Notes: generated by a model from the letters alone, not told the origin. A stretch of 64,000 bases of DNA from CAWAYR01 sp050250875 (GCA_050250875.1 JBFWNV010000013.1:31496-95495); one strand, 5' to 3'. Shown: positions 39,909 to 49,234, counted from the first letter of the stretch. Program-made: numbers and translations.

Positions 39909-41900
39909 CTACGGAAGAGCGAACGCCATCAGCTCGGATGCGTGAGACTGACTGCCGATTGCCACCACGATGTACTGCTTGCCGCGGTGTACGTAGGACA
40001 TCGGCGCCCCGGTCGTACCGGCGGGCAGATCGGTCTCCCACAAGACCGCGCCCGTCGTCTTGTCGTAGGCGCGGAACTTCGTTCCACCACCCCAAGGCGG
40101 CGTGGCGAGGTTGATCGGATCGCCTTCGCCGACGAACAACAGAGTCTTGGTCACCAAGGGTGCAGCTCGGCCAGGCTGACCGAGGCGAGGGAGCTTGAGG
40201 TCTTTCAGCTCGGGGTGATGCCGTGGACCATCGCCGTTGGGCACCATCCACGCAATTTCACCGCGGCTGAGATCGATCGCAGTGATGCGGCCGTAGGGCG
40301 GCTTGAGGAGCGGCAGGCCGCGCGGACCTGCTATTTCACGCTGAGGACGGCTCAGCTTGTTCAAGTACCGCAAGTCGGTGTCGGCTGGATCACCGGGGGC
40401 GACGGCCATGACCGTGGCCGCCGTAACCGAGGGCACATAGAGCATCCCGGTATCGGGGTCAAAGCCGCCGCCGTTCCAGTTCGCCCCCCCGACCCAGCTC
40501 GGCACCATCAGCCCTGCCTTCTTGCCGTTCGCCCCAGCTACCGGCGGCGGCGTGAACATCGGACCGAGCACGTAGTCGTTCGCGATCCGCAGGGCTTCAG
40601 CACGCAGCTCCGGAGTGAAGTCGATCAGGTCATCTTCGCCGATGCCCTGGCGTTCGAAGGCGGGCGGCTTGGCCGGAAAGGGCTGCGTGGTAGCCGCAAT
40701 CTCACCCGGAACGCTCGATGGGGGCACCGGGCGCTCTTCAATCGGCCAGACCGGACGGCCGCTCACCCTGTCAAAGACGAAGGCGAACCCCTGCTTCGTC
40801 AACTGCACCACGGCCTTGATCGCCTGACCATCCACGACGACGTCGGCAAGTATGGGCGCAGCGGGCAAATCGTAGTCCCAAAGGTCGTGATGAGTGATCT
40901 GGTAATGCCAGACCCGGCGCCCGGTCTCTACGTCGAGGCAAACGAGCGTGTCACCGAACAGGCCGTTCCCAGGGCGTTGCCCTCCGTACCAGTCGTTCGT
41001 CGGTGACGTCAGTGGCAGGTACACCAAGCCCAACTCGGGATCGGCTGACATCAGCGCCCACAAGTTCGCCGCCCCGGTGTACTTCCATGCGTCGTCGTCC
41101 CACGTCTCGATACCAGGTTCTCCGGCCCGCGGGATCACGTGGAAAGTCCATTTGAGGGCACCGGTGCGCGCATCGTATCCGCGCACGTCGCCAGGCACCA
41201 TCTCCTTCTGGCTCGGGAAGTCAGAGCCGGGAGAGCCGACCACGACAACGTCCCGCACGACCAAGGGTGCCGAGGTCCACCGGAAAGAGCGGAGTCCTTC
41301 GCCCATCCCGACACGGAGATCGACGGCCCCTGCCTCGCCGAAGGTCTCGACAGGCCGCCCGGTCGCGGCGTCCAGGGACAACAGGTAGTCCCCTCGCACC
41401 ACGAAGATGCGCTCTCGCTCCGTGTCGCGCCAGTAACCCACACCGCGGCTGGACGTACCCAGCACGCCCTGAAACCCGTCGTCTTTCGGCGCCTGGATCC
41501 ATAGGGTGTCGCCGGTCGCTGGATTCAATGCCTCTACGAGGCCCACAGCATTGGGGACGAACAGCCGGCCGCCTGCCATGATCGGCGTCGCCCGATAGTT
41601 ATTGGAGACTCGGAGTGAAGGATGGGCGCTCGTCAACGACGCCGGAAGCGCAGGATGCCGCCACGCCACGGCGAGTTGCCCGACGTTAGCAGGTGCTATC
41701 TGCGCGGCCGGTGAGTACTTCGTGCTGTGGAGGTCGCGGGCATAGTGAGGCCAATCTACGTCCCCAGCAGCACATGCGGCCGATGCCGCGGCGAGGGCTA
41801 CCACCAGGCCCAGTGGCATCGCCCACGAAGTGCGACTCGCCGACGCCGCCGGCCGTGAGGTCGACGCCGATCTGAACGTTCCACGCGCTGTGTAATGCAC
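39909..41900 (-). CDS. Exported PQQ-dependent dehydrogenase, paralogue
   Basis: 663 residues if it begins at GTG 41900, which has GGAG upstream. An internal ATG at 41819 gives a cleaner signal peptide (MPLGLVVALAAASAACA) and may be the true start. PQQ propeller: DWPHYARDLHSTKYSPA, VEALNPATGDTLWIQ, GYDARTGALKWTFHVIP, HHDLWDYDLPAAPIL, KFRAYDKTTGAVLWETDLP. It is closely similar over its length to the product of 34522-36489, so the run carries two copies. It lies 21 bp downstream of the receptor gene, consistent with receptor and oxidoreductase being co-expressed. Confidence 0.87.
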   Translation of the reverse strand: MHYTARGTFRSASTSRPAASASRTSWAMPLGLVVALAAASAACAAGDVDWPHYARDLHSTKYSPAAQIAPANVGQLAVAWRHPALPASLTSAHPSLRVSNNYRATPIMAGGRLFVPNAVGLVEALNPATGDTLWIQAPKDDGFQGVLGTSSRGVGYWRDTERERIFVVRGDYLLSLDAATGRPVETFGEAGAVDLRVGMGEGLRSFRWTSAPLVVRDVVVVGSPGSDFPSQKEMVPGDVRGYDARTGALKWTFHVIPRAGEPGIETWDDDAWKYTGAANLWALMSADPELGLVYLPLTSPTNDWYGGQRPGNGLFGDTLVCLDVETGRRVWHYQITHHDLWDYDLPAAPILADVVVDGQAIKAVVQLTKQGFAFVFDRVSGRPVWPIEERPVPPSSVPGEIAATTQPFPAKPPAFERQGIGEDDLIDFTPELRAEALRIANDYVLGPMFTPPPVAGANGKKAGLMVPSWVGGANWNGGGFDPDTGMLYVPSVTAATVMAVAPGDPADTDLRYLNKLSRPQREIAGPRGLPLLKPPYGRITAIDLSRGEIAWMVPNGDGPRHHPELKDLKLPRLGQPGRAAPLVTKTLLFVGEGDPINLATPPWGGGTKFRAYDKTTGAVLWETDLPAGTTGAPMSYVHRGKQYIVVAIGSQSHASELMAFALP

Positions 41901-41921
41901 CCGCGGCTCCAGGTCTCCGGG

Positions 41922-44777
41922 CTAGAACAGGATCCTGAACGCCAGCTGACCGCTTCTCGGTCGGCTCAGTGCCCCATTGGGTCGCCCAAACGCCGTGGAT
42001 GTCTCGAGCGTGTTGTAGCGGAACGACTCGTAGTCGAACACGTTGAACAGCTCACCGATCGCCTGGATTCTGAGGTCCCCGGCGAGACGTACTTCTTTCG
42101 ATACGCGCAGGTCGAAAGCCTGCCGCGCATCTCCCTTGTACGTGTTGCGCGGAATCACCGACATGTCACGGCGCAGCCGTGACCCGCCGATACCGGTCGG
42201 ATCCTGTCCGGAGGCGATCTGCAGCGGGTTGCCAGACCCGTACGTGTAGAGACCGCCGAGGGTGAAGCCGAAGGGCATACTCCAGAGGCCGCTAGCGCGC
42301 AGTGTGTGTCGCTGGAAGTCGTTCGCCCGGCCCCAATCGACGTCGATATCGAACGGGTTCAGCATCGTGGGACCGTATCCTGAGTATCGCCGTCCGGTAT
42401 CGTTCTTGAAGAACATGTGCGTGTACGTGGCACCGAGCTGGAAGTTGTTGCGGTACCGCCGCGTAAACGAGGTGGCGAGCGCCAAGTAATCCGAGCGTCC
42501 GAGGCTCTCGTCGTAGAAGATGGGACCGTAGTTCGGATTCGGCCGCCCACGCGCCGGAGTGACGTTATAACCAATAGCGGGGTCGTAGAAGACGTTGGGA
42601 TCACGCTGGCTTTCCTCGTCGTATCCACGCCAGTAGATGAAGTCAGCATCGAACGCCATCACATCGGTGAGCTGCTTTTGGACACCGATGATCGACTGCC
42701 ACGTGTACGGCATCCGCATGGTCTCGCTGACGACCGTTGGGTTCTGTGGCGCGAGCGGCACCCTGCCGGAGAGCACGTCGTCTTCCGTGACGCCGCGGGC
42801 GGGATCCTGCAGAAATCCTGGACGCCCGTCGTTCTCATAAGCGTTGGCCACGACCCGCTGGCCATTCCAGAGCTGCATGTCGATGATGTGCGCGGAGCCC
42901 ATCACGGTGTAGAAGAGTCCGCTGCCTCCCCGAACCACCAGGCGATTGTCGCCGGTGACGTTCCACGCGAAGCCTACGCGCGGCGAAACGTTGTTGAGGT
43001 CGCGAATGCCGTTGCGGAATCCAACGTTCTCGGTGAACAAGTTGTTGTTGATGACAATGTCGCTCTCACTGACGAGGGGCGGATCCAGGTCGCGCCACGA
43101 AAGGTCGTAGCGGATACCCAAGTTCAGCGTGAGGCGGTCGTTTATTGTCCAGTTGTCATTGAGCCACACCGCGTAGGTGGGGCGGGGAACGTCAAAACTC
43201 CAGTCACCGTAACCATCATTGCCGCCGCCGCGCTTGGCGTAGTACTGAAGCGACCTGAGCACGGTCGAATCCAGGCCGCTGAAATCCCAGCGACTGGGGT
43301 CGTTCCAGGCATCCAGTGGAAAGCGACGGGCCGCATCTGCAGGCAGGGCGCTGAAGAACAAATGCCCATTCGGCCGCGCCATCCACCATCCGCTGTCTTT
43401 CCCTGCGAGCCATTCGCCGCCCACTTTGATGTCGTGACGTCCCCTCGTCCAATTGAGGTCGTACCGGAACGTGAGGCGGTCCTCTCCCAGCAACTCGCCC
43501 TCCTGGTAGTTCCACGCTGGTCCCAGCGTGAGCCCCGGGAACTGATAGGTGGGGGTCGATGCGGTGCCGGCCAGTGGGTCGAACCGCCACTGGAAGTGCC
43601 GGTAGCCCAGTTTGACTTCTTGAAGGAGATTCGAGGTCATGATGCGTGTCCAGTTCGCTGTCGCGAAGCGCGACTTGAACACGCGGTCACTCCCCTGCGT
43701 CGGATAGTTCCCGGTATTGATGCTGACCTCTGTCCGCCGCGACGCTGACGCGCGCAGGAGCAGACGGTCCTTTCCGCTCAGCTGATAGTCCACGCGCCCG
43801 AGGAGACTGTAGACCTTGTTCTCGGCCGGGAACTCCTTGGTCTGGCCGCCAAGCGCGGCGGGCGCGACGATTGCAGTGTTCGGTTCGCGTTCGTACTCGT
43901 AGGCGGTGAAAAAGTGAGCGCGATCCCGAGCGATCGGTCCACCCAGGACACCACCGAGCTGCTGGTTCGAGTAAGGCAGGACACGATTGGCGAAATGGTC
44001 GGCAGCATTCAGCTTCGCGTCACGGAAGTATCCGTAAGCGCTGCCATCGAAGCTGTTGGTTCCCGATCGGGTAATCGCTTGGATCTGAATCTGGTTCGAG
44101 CGGCCCATCGTCACGTCGAAGAGATTCGTAACGACCTGATACTCCCCGATGGCGTCGCGGCTGAGCCCCGGCTGCCCGAAGCTCGCATAGACCCCCTGTG
44201 TGATCTCCTGCCCGTCGAGATTCAACTGGAACCCCGAGAAGTTCCCGCCGACGCCAGGATCGACGCGGCTGACCGAGTTGGCGGTCATACCCTTCGCTAA
44301 CGAGGTGAGTTCAAGCCAGTTGCGACCTTGAATCGGCAACACGTCCATCTGGCGTCTGTCGATGTTCGATGCCACACGCGCCGTCGTCACGTCGATGAGC
44401 GGCGCTTCGCCGGTCACCGTGACGTTTTCGTTCAGTGACGCGACGCTCAAGGTGAAGTTGATGGTCGCTCGCTGGCCGACCAATAACTCGACGTCGTTCA
44501 CGGCCGACGACGCGAATCCGGCCAGGTCGGTGCTGATGTTGTACCGGCCCGGCGGCAGCGACGATAGCCGGTACAGGCCATTCTCATCGGACACTGCCGT
44601 CACCTGGCGGCCGCTCGCCGGAGCGGTCGCGGTAACCGTGACGCCCGGCAGAACTCCCTTGGATTCATCGGTCACGATGCCGGTAACCGCGGCCTCCTGC
44701 GCCACCGCAACACTACTGGCGAGTACTGTGACGGCCGCAACGACCCCAATGCGAAAATACGGAAGCATAGATCTCAT
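41922..44777 (-). CDS. TonB-dependent receptor with carboxypeptidase-regulatory domain
   Basis: 951 residues from ATG 44777 (a second ATG three codons later is possible; neither has a strong ribosome binding site). Signal peptide ending SVAVAQ, regulatory beta sandwich (AAVTGIVTDESKGVLPGV), plug (LIDVTTARVASNIDRRQMDV, LPIQGRNWLELTSLAKG), and a barrel ending LAFRILF. It is more like the receptors at 21740 and 57425 than the one at 24742. It sits between a copper-monooxygenase protein and a PQQ dehydrogenase, so it probably imports the substrate of this run. No SusD-like partner. Confidence 0.9.
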   Translation of the reverse strand: MRSMLPYFRIGVVAAVTVLASSVAVAQEAAVTGIVTDESKGVLPGVTVTATAPASGRQVTAVSDENGLYRLSSLPPGRYNISTDLAGFASSAVNDVELLVGQRATINFTLSVASLNENVTVTGEAPLIDVTTARVASNIDRRQMDVLPIQGRNWLELTSLAKGMTANSVSRVDPGVGGNFSGFQLNLDGQEITQGVYASFGQPGLSRDAIGEYQVVTNLFDVTMGRSNQIQIQAITRSGTNSFDGSAYGYFRDAKLNAADHFANRVLPYSNQQLGGVLGGPIARDRAHFFTAYEYEREPNTAIVAPAALGGQTKEFPAENKVYSLLGRVDYQLSGKDRLLLRASASRRTEVSINTGNYPTQGSDRVFKSRFATANWTRIMTSNLLQEVKLGYRHFQWRFDPLAGTASTPTYQFPGLTLGPAWNYQEGELLGEDRLTFRYDLNWTRGRHDIKVGGEWLAGKDSGWWMARPNGHLFFSALPADAARRFPLDAWNDPSRWDFSGLDSTVLRSLQYYAKRGGGNDGYGDWSFDVPRPTYAVWLNDNWTINDRLTLNLGIRYDLSWRDLDPPLVSESDIVINNNLFTENVGFRNGIRDLNNVSPRVGFAWNVTGDNRLVVRGGSGLFYTVMGSAHIIDMQLWNGQRVVANAYENDGRPGFLQDPARGVTEDDVLSGRVPLAPQNPTVVSETMRMPYTWQSIIGVQKQLTDVMAFDADFIYWRGYDEESQRDPNVFYDPAIGYNVTPARGRPNPNYGPIFYDESLGRSDYLALATSFTRRYRNNFQLGATYTHMFFKNDTGRRYSGYGPTMLNPFDIDVDWGRANDFQRHTLRASGLWSMPFGFTLGGLYTYGSGNPLQIASGQDPTGIGGSRLRRDMSVIPRNTYKGDARQAFDLRVSKEVRLAGDLRIQAIGELFNVFDYESFRYNTLETSTAFGRPNGALSRPRSGQLAFRILF

Positions 44778-44887
44778 CTCTAGAATCCGGGGCGAAAGCA
44801 CAATTTCAGCGCCAGGCACACGCCGCATGCGATTGCGTGCTACCCACTTCGGTCGATTGCCTACAAAGGCTCGGTGACCCGACGAGG

Positions 44888-46318
44888 TCACTCGCGGCGC
44901 TGTGACGTCTCGCCGGGACCACCCTTCGTAAACTCGATATATGGAATGAACATCTCGTCCCAGCTCTGATCCGACCAGTAGACTTCCTTGTGCGGCGCCG
45001 GGTTGTAGCGGTTCGCCGCGGAGTTGTCGTAGTGGGCGATGGCCGTGAGCGTCGCACCGGGTGGCAGGAAGACGGGCGTCTCCAATTCGAAGTTGAGCTG
45101 CCAGTTGTAGTCGTAGGCCGGCACTGAAAGCAGCGTCTCCTCCCGGCCATCCGGCCACGTGACGATGTACTTCATGTCCTTGCCCCGCAGATGCATGTGG
45201 GGGCTGAGCGCCAGGAGCGTAATCGGCTCCGTGATCTTGGTGATTCCCGTGGCCTGCCAGTTCGGGGCGAACGGCGGAATGTTCGGCAGTCGGCCGCGCC
45301 GACGGCGGCCGTCGGGGCCGACCTCCTCCTTGAGCTCCTTGCCTTCGGCCAGGAGGACGCCTCCGTCGGTGGCCGAGCGGGACAGCGGCTGCCCGACACT
45401 GCGGGTGAAGACCTCGCTCGTCACCGGCTCCTTGGCGAACCACAGCCCCAGCATCGAACGATCGGTGGTCGCCTTGCCGCTCGGGTTGTAATGCAGTTCG
45501 AAGCGGACGTACTTTCCGCCCTCGAGGCGCTTGGCCGTCCCGGCCGGGTGCCGCTCGTAGCCGCGCCCTGGCACGAACGAAATCAGGTGGTAGTTGTTGT
45601 CCTGCCCATCGAACACGCTGCGCGGTCGACCATCAGGACCCACTCCATCGTCCGGGCTCCCGTCGAGCTTCACCAGTCGTCCATCGACGATCCTGAGCCC
45701 GGGCGGAAGGTCCACGACGTCGACGCGCGAATGGTGGACGACCGCGGGATTCCCCGGCCTGAGCTCAAGCGCCCGAAGGTACCGATCCTCCTTGAAAGGC
45801 ACGGGAACCCAGAAGTGGAGAATGTCAACCTGTCCGTCGGCCGGCACGGGGTAGTCCACCGGCATCTCAAGCACGAGGTCCGGCTGCCCGCCACGCCAGC
45901 CCTGAGCGAAACTGGGACGAGGTGGCATCGCGGCGGGGTCACCCTCCGGGGCACCTGCGTCCACCCAGCGCGATATGGTCTGGATCTCGGCGTCAGGAAG
46001 GCTGGGGTCATTCTTGAACCTGCCGTGCCGTCGATCTGCCGGCCAAGGCGGCATGTTACGGGAGCTCACAGCGCGCTTGATGGCACGCGCCCACGGCCTG
46101 ACCTCTCCGTACGTCATGAGCGACATCGGCGCCGTCTCACCAGTGCGATGGCAGCTCGCACAGGACCGATACAGAATCGGCGCGATGTCCTTCGAATAAG
46201 TTGGAGCACTCGCCGGGCTTCCGGCGGCCTGACCGGGCGTCTGCGCCGCCACAGGAGAGCCCAGGCACAGCGCGGCAGCCGTAACGGCGACTGACGCGTA
46301 CCAAGATGTGCAGTTCAT
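44888..46318 (-). CDS. c-type cytochrome / copper monooxygenase-like protein, paralogue
   Basis: 476 residues, the same length as the protein at 36555-37985. Signal peptide ending SPVAAQ, heme site CASCH at residues 53-57, then the PHM-like copper domains with VVHHSRVDVVDLPPG, RFELHYNP and SPHMHLRG. It also ends with YNPAPHKEVYWSDQSWDEMF. All candidate copper ligands are retained in both copies, so neither looks degenerate. Gene order is small exported protein, this protein, receptor, PQQ dehydrogenase, all leftward. Hydroxylation followed by PQQ-linked oxidation of the new alcohol is an attractive pathway, but it is inferred. Confidence 0.8.
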   Translation of the reverse strand: MNCTSWYASVAVTAAALCLGSPVAAQTPGQAAGSPASAPTYSKDIAPILYRSCASCHRTGETAPMSLMTYGEVRPWARAIKRAVSSRNMPPWPADRRHGRFKNDPSLPDAEIQTISRWVDAGAPEGDPAAMPPRPSFAQGWRGGQPDLVLEMPVDYPVPADGQVDILHFWVPVPFKEDRYLRALELRPGNPAVVHHSRVDVVDLPPGLRIVDGRLVKLDGSPDDGVGPDGRPRSVFDGQDNNYHLISFVPGRGYERHPAGTAKRLEGGKYVRFELHYNPSGKATTDRSMLGLWFAKEPVTSEVFTRSVGQPLSRSATDGGVLLAEGKELKEEVGPDGRRRRGRLPNIPPFAPNWQATGITKITEPITLLALSPHMHLRGKDMKYIVTWPDGREETLLSVPAYDYNWQLNFELETPVFLPPGATLTAIAHYDNSAANRYNPAPHKEVYWSDQSWDEMFIPYIEFTKGGPGETSQRRE

Positions 46319-46387
46319 ATTGCGATCCCTCTCCCGATTTGAACACCCGCTACGAGTCGAAACGAATCGGCACTCGGCTAGGACGGG

Positions 46388-47017
46388 TCACTTCCCTGCT
46401 TTCCGGTACCACGGCTGGCCGAACGCGACGAAGTCTCCGCCGTCTACGGAGTACTGGATGAAGTCGCGAAAGTTGTGCGGCGAGAACGCAACAGTGCGCC
46501 CTCGAAGGCGCAAGCGGCGACCACCGCGCTCGAAGGGCGCTGTCTCCCAGTTGAACGAGTAGATTCCGCCGAGGTCGCCAGCGATCGTGCCCTCCTTCGT
46601 CAGGATGGTGCCAGCCGCGTCGATCTCGTGCCTGGTGGCCTTACCTGTATTCGGGTCGTAGGTCAGGACAGCGCGAACCTTGACAGGCCCAGCGGGGCCG
46701 ACGCCGTCAACCCAGCTCTCAACGACCTGCAAGGACGCTGGGCCCTTCGGAATCAGCCTACTCGGCACCTGGGGATATCCCGGGAGGTGTTCCGGAAGCC
46801 GCGCTGGCTCGAGCAGCCTGAAGGTCTCCTTGCCCACCAAGTCTCCGGCAGGTCCGAGGGCGGACTCAGGTGGACTCCAGTCGAACGCCCACTCGCCGAC
46901 AAAGTACACCAAGTCGAACGGAGGCACCTTGTCAGTGGCCTTCGTCTGTCCGCTGCCGGAAATCGAAGCCACACTCAGGATGGCAAGCATGAGGGCCATC
47001 GAATTGCAGAATGCCAT
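46388..47017 (-). CDS. Small exported protein of unknown function
   Basis: 209 residues from ATG 47017 with GAGGAGG upstream. A signal peptide ends near SISGSGQ. The rest is beta-rich (VYFVGEWAFDWSPPESALG, VKVRAVLTYDPNTGKATRHEID, GIYSFNWETAPFE), which recalls lipocalin-like or DUF1579-type domains, though I cannot assign a family. It is the first gene of the leftward run ending at 34522. About 300 bp of non-coding DNA with two notable motifs lies upstream. Confidence 0.65.
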   Translation of the reverse strand: MAFCNSMALMLAILSVASISGSGQTKATDKVPPFDLVYFVGEWAFDWSPPESALGPAGDLVGKETFRLLEPARLPEHLPGYPQVPSRLIPKGPASLQVVESWVDGVGPAGPVKVRAVLTYDPNTGKATRHEIDAAGTILTKEGTIAGDLGGIYSFNWETAPFERGGRRLRLRGRTVAFSPHNFRDFIQYSVDGGDFVAFGQPWYRKAGK

Positions 47018-47052
47018 CCCAGCGCACCTCCTCGAGTCAACGTAGCGAGAAC

Positions 47053-47085
47053 CGAGCTTCGAGCTTCGAGCTTCGAGCTTCGAGC
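47053..47085. repeat. Tandem heptamer repeat CGAGCTT
   Basis: Four full copies and a partial fifth copy of a 7-nt unit lie 36 nt upstream of the ATG at 47017. The copies are exact, so the tract could change length by slippage and alter promoter or leader spacing. Confidence 0.8.
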
Positions 47086-47116
47086 GCGCATGATACGCCC
47101 GTGCGACGCGAGGTCA

Positions 47117-47130
47117 TGTATCAAGTTGTG
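47117..47130. promoter_or_regulatory. Candidate regulatory motif TGTATCAAGTTGTG
   Basis: This 14-mer lies 100 nt upstream of the first gene of the leftward run. It recurs with one change at 60469-60482, upstream of the receptor at 57425-60334, in the same orientation relative to the gene. On the gene strand it reads CACAACTTGATACA, which includes a TTGATA that could serve as a -35 element. The match may be by chance, but both sites are in long upstream gaps. Confidence 0.4.
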
Positions 47131-47196
47131 CCAGAGATCCGAGTTCGGCGCGATGCCAAGCGGCCAGGTCGCTCCCACCAACGTCTCAAGGCGCGG

Positions 47197-47214
47197 CTTG
47201 AACATTTGTTCAAG
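47197..47214. promoter_or_regulatory. Perfect 18-bp palindrome, probable operator
   Basis: CTTGAACATTTGTTCAAG has 8-bp arms with a 2-bp centre and no mismatches. It is AT-rich against a GC-rich background, as is usual for dimeric repressor sites (LacI, TetR or GntR type). It lies about 180 bp upstream of the first gene of the 47017-34522 run and about 100 bp from the stop of the deacetylase gene. The cognate regulator is not identified in the window. Confidence 0.5.
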
Positions 47215-47313
47215 GGCACACTTTCTTGGGCAGTGTGATGCAGTCCCGCCGACCACTTGCCTCGCTGACGCCGGTTCCCTTCCAGTGGTGCCTGGCTGAT
47301 TCAGGCGCCTAGC

Positions 47314-48306
47314 TCAGCGCTGCGCCTTGATGGCCAGTGCCACCTGTTCGTGGGTGGCGAACCAGACCCCGGGCTTCGCCTTCATGTAGGCGATGAGCTT
47401 GTCCAACTGCGCGCTGCGCGAGCGATGGCCGATCACGTGGGGGTGCGTGGTCAGCACGAGGATCGTGCCGTCCTCATAAGCGGCATCGAATTCGGCCTTG
47501 TAGATCTCGTAGACGGCCGCCGGCGAGGGAATCGCGCCCGACGCGTTCGGGCCGAAGTAGGGGTAGTCGTCCAGGATCCACTCGATCGGGATCTCGATGA
47601 GGCCGGTCGGCTTGCCGTGCTGCACCAGCTCGTAGGGCTCGTCCATCGCCATGAAGCTGCTGTCGTAGAGGAACCCGGCCTCGAGGACCTGCGAGAGCGT
47701 GTGCGGGCTGAAGGCCCAGGACGGCGCCCGGTAGCCGACCGGCCGCTTGCCGGTGACCTTGGTCAGGTAGTCGATGGACTGGGTGAGCAGGCGCTGCTCG
47801 AGGGCGGCGTCGCCCAGGGCCGGCAGGTTCTCGTGGATCCAGCCGTGCACGCCGATCTCGTGGCGTTTCGACTTCAGGATCGACGGGATCATCTCGGTGT
47901 CCAGCATGGCGCTCATGGCCGGCACGAAGAAGGTCGCCGGCACGTCGTGACGGTCGAGCATCGCGAGGATGCGCGGCAGACCGGTCGTGGCCCCATACTG
48001 CCCCTGCGACAACGGGACCGGCAGCGGGGTATTGCGTGACAGCAGTTCGTTGTCGACGTCGAACGACAGCGCGACTGCCACACGTGCGCCGTTGGGCCAC
48101 GGCCGCGGCGTGAGCCGCCGTCCGGCGCGAACGGCACCGACCACGCGCCGCACGTCCTCCGGGGAGGCCGTGACGGCGATCGGTTCGGCGCCTGGAATGC
48201 GCGGGGGCTGGGCGGCCGGCGGCTGCTCGGCATGGAGCGACAGCAGGGCCGTCGCCACGACCAGCACCAGGGCAAGAAGATGAGTCGGTCTCGATGAGTG
48301 TGACAT
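47314..48306 (-). CDS. Exported polysaccharide deacetylase (NodB/PuuE-like)
   Basis: 330 residues from ATG 48306. The signal peptide ends SLHAEQ. NodB-type domain with metal and catalytic residues: Asp83 and Asp85 in SFDVDNE, His154 and His158 in HGWIHEN, GYRAPSWAFS, and a C-terminal VLTTHPHVIGH histidine. The pattern resembles the circularly arranged PuuE/peptidoglycan deacetylase-like branch, whose substrates range from N-acetylglucosamine to cyclic amides. It is divergent from the protein pair on the right and separated from the operator region on the left, so it is probably monocistronic. Confidence 0.8.
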   Translation of the reverse strand: MSHSSRPTHLLALVLVVATALLSLHAEQPPAAQPPRIPGAEPIAVTASPEDVRRVVGAVRAGRRLTPRPWPNGARVAVALSFDVDNELLSRNTPLPVPLSQGQYGATTGLPRILAMLDRHDVPATFFVPAMSAMLDTEMIPSILKSKRHEIGVHGWIHENLPALGDAALEQRLLTQSIDYLTKVTGKRPVGYRAPSWAFSPHTLSQVLEAGFLYDSSFMAMDEPYELVQHGKPTGLIEIPIEWILDDYPYFGPNASGAIPSPAAVYEIYKAEFDAAYEDGTILVLTTHPHVIGHRSRSAQLDKLIAYMKAKPGVWFATHEQVALAIKAQR

Positions 48307-48397
48307 CACGTCCCCTGAATCGAATCGGCGCGGGACCGACGAGCTGGGCTGCCCTGCCCGTCCCGCACTGCATGGTGGCGATACTATCGTCAACGGG

Positions 48398-49234
48398 ATG
48401 CGTTCCGCCGCCCGCGGCCTGGTCGTGCCGTGTCTGGCGCTCGCCGTGGCCTGCGACCGCGAGTTCGAAGGCGGCGGCGATCTGCGCGCCCAGCGCGTCG
48501 TGCTCGCCCGCGAGGTCGAAGGCCTGCGCGCGTTGGTCGAGCGCATGGAGCGCGGCGAGCCGATGATTCCGGCCGACGACATCGGCATCGCCATCGAAGA
48601 CACGCTGGTGCGCGACCTGATCGCCGCGCAACTGCCGTTCGACGCCGACGTCGATCGCTTCCACCTGCGGCTGGTCGGCGCCGACGTGCAGTTCCGCGGC
48701 AGCCCGGTGGTGCGACTCAGCGGCGAGCTGGTGGTGCGCGACCAGCCCAGCTTCGCCGGCAAGGTCACGCTGATCGGCGCGCTCGAGCAGATCTCCGTCG
48801 ATCAGCGCGCCGCCACCCTCACCGCGAAGGTGGCCGCCGATCACCTGTCGATCGACGAGGCCACCGGGCTGACCCAGTGGCTGAGCGGCGCCACGCTCGA
48901 CGAGATCGCCCGGATGGTGCGGCTCGAGATCCGCGACCAGCTGCCGACCATTCAGATTCCCGTCAAAGTCCGGCAGGAGATCGCGTTCCCGGCGGTCACC
49001 GACGGCCCGGTGCGGCTGGCCGGCGCGCGCATGCCGCTCGAGGTCGCCGTCTCGCAGGTGACGGCGGCACGCGGCCGCCTGTGGATCGCCGTGCGGGTCA
49101 CGCCCGGGGCGTTCGTCAAGACCGCCGACGCTCCCGCCGCCGGCGACGCCAGCGCCACCGACGCCGACATGTCGCTCGACGACGCCCCCGCCGCCCGCCG
49201 GGCGACGCCGGCGCCAGCGAGGCCCCGCCGATGA
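48398..49234 (+). CDS. Predicted lipoprotein of unknown function
   Basis: 278 residues. The N-terminus has a short signal peptide ending LAVAC (Cys19) followed by Asp-Arg. A coiled-coil-like stretch (LRAQRVVLAREVEGLRALVERME) precedes a beta-rich domain (FRGSPVVRLSGELVVRDQPSFAGKVTLIG) and an amphipathic region; the C-terminus is Ala/Pro/Arg-rich and probably disordered. No clear Shine-Dalgarno precedes the ATG. It overlaps the next gene by 4 nt. I do not recognise the family. Confidence 0.55.
   Translation: MRSAARGLVVPCLALAVACDREFEGGGDLRAQRVVLAREVEGLRALVERMERGEPMIPADDIGIAIEDTLVRDLIAAQLPFDADVDRFHLRLVGADVQFRGSPVVRLSGELVVRDQPSFAGKVTLIGALEQISVDQRAATLTAKVAADHLSIDEATGLTQWLSGATLDEIARMVRLEIRDQLPTIQIPVKVRQEIAFPAVTDGPVRLAGARMPLEVAVSQVTAARGRLWIAVRVTPGAFVKTADAPAAGDASATDADMSLDDAPAARRATPAPARPRR

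Noticed and set aside
47053..47085. CRISPR-like or minisatellite array
   Set aside because: It is a short run of an exact 7-nt unit without spacers, so it is only a simple tandem repeat.
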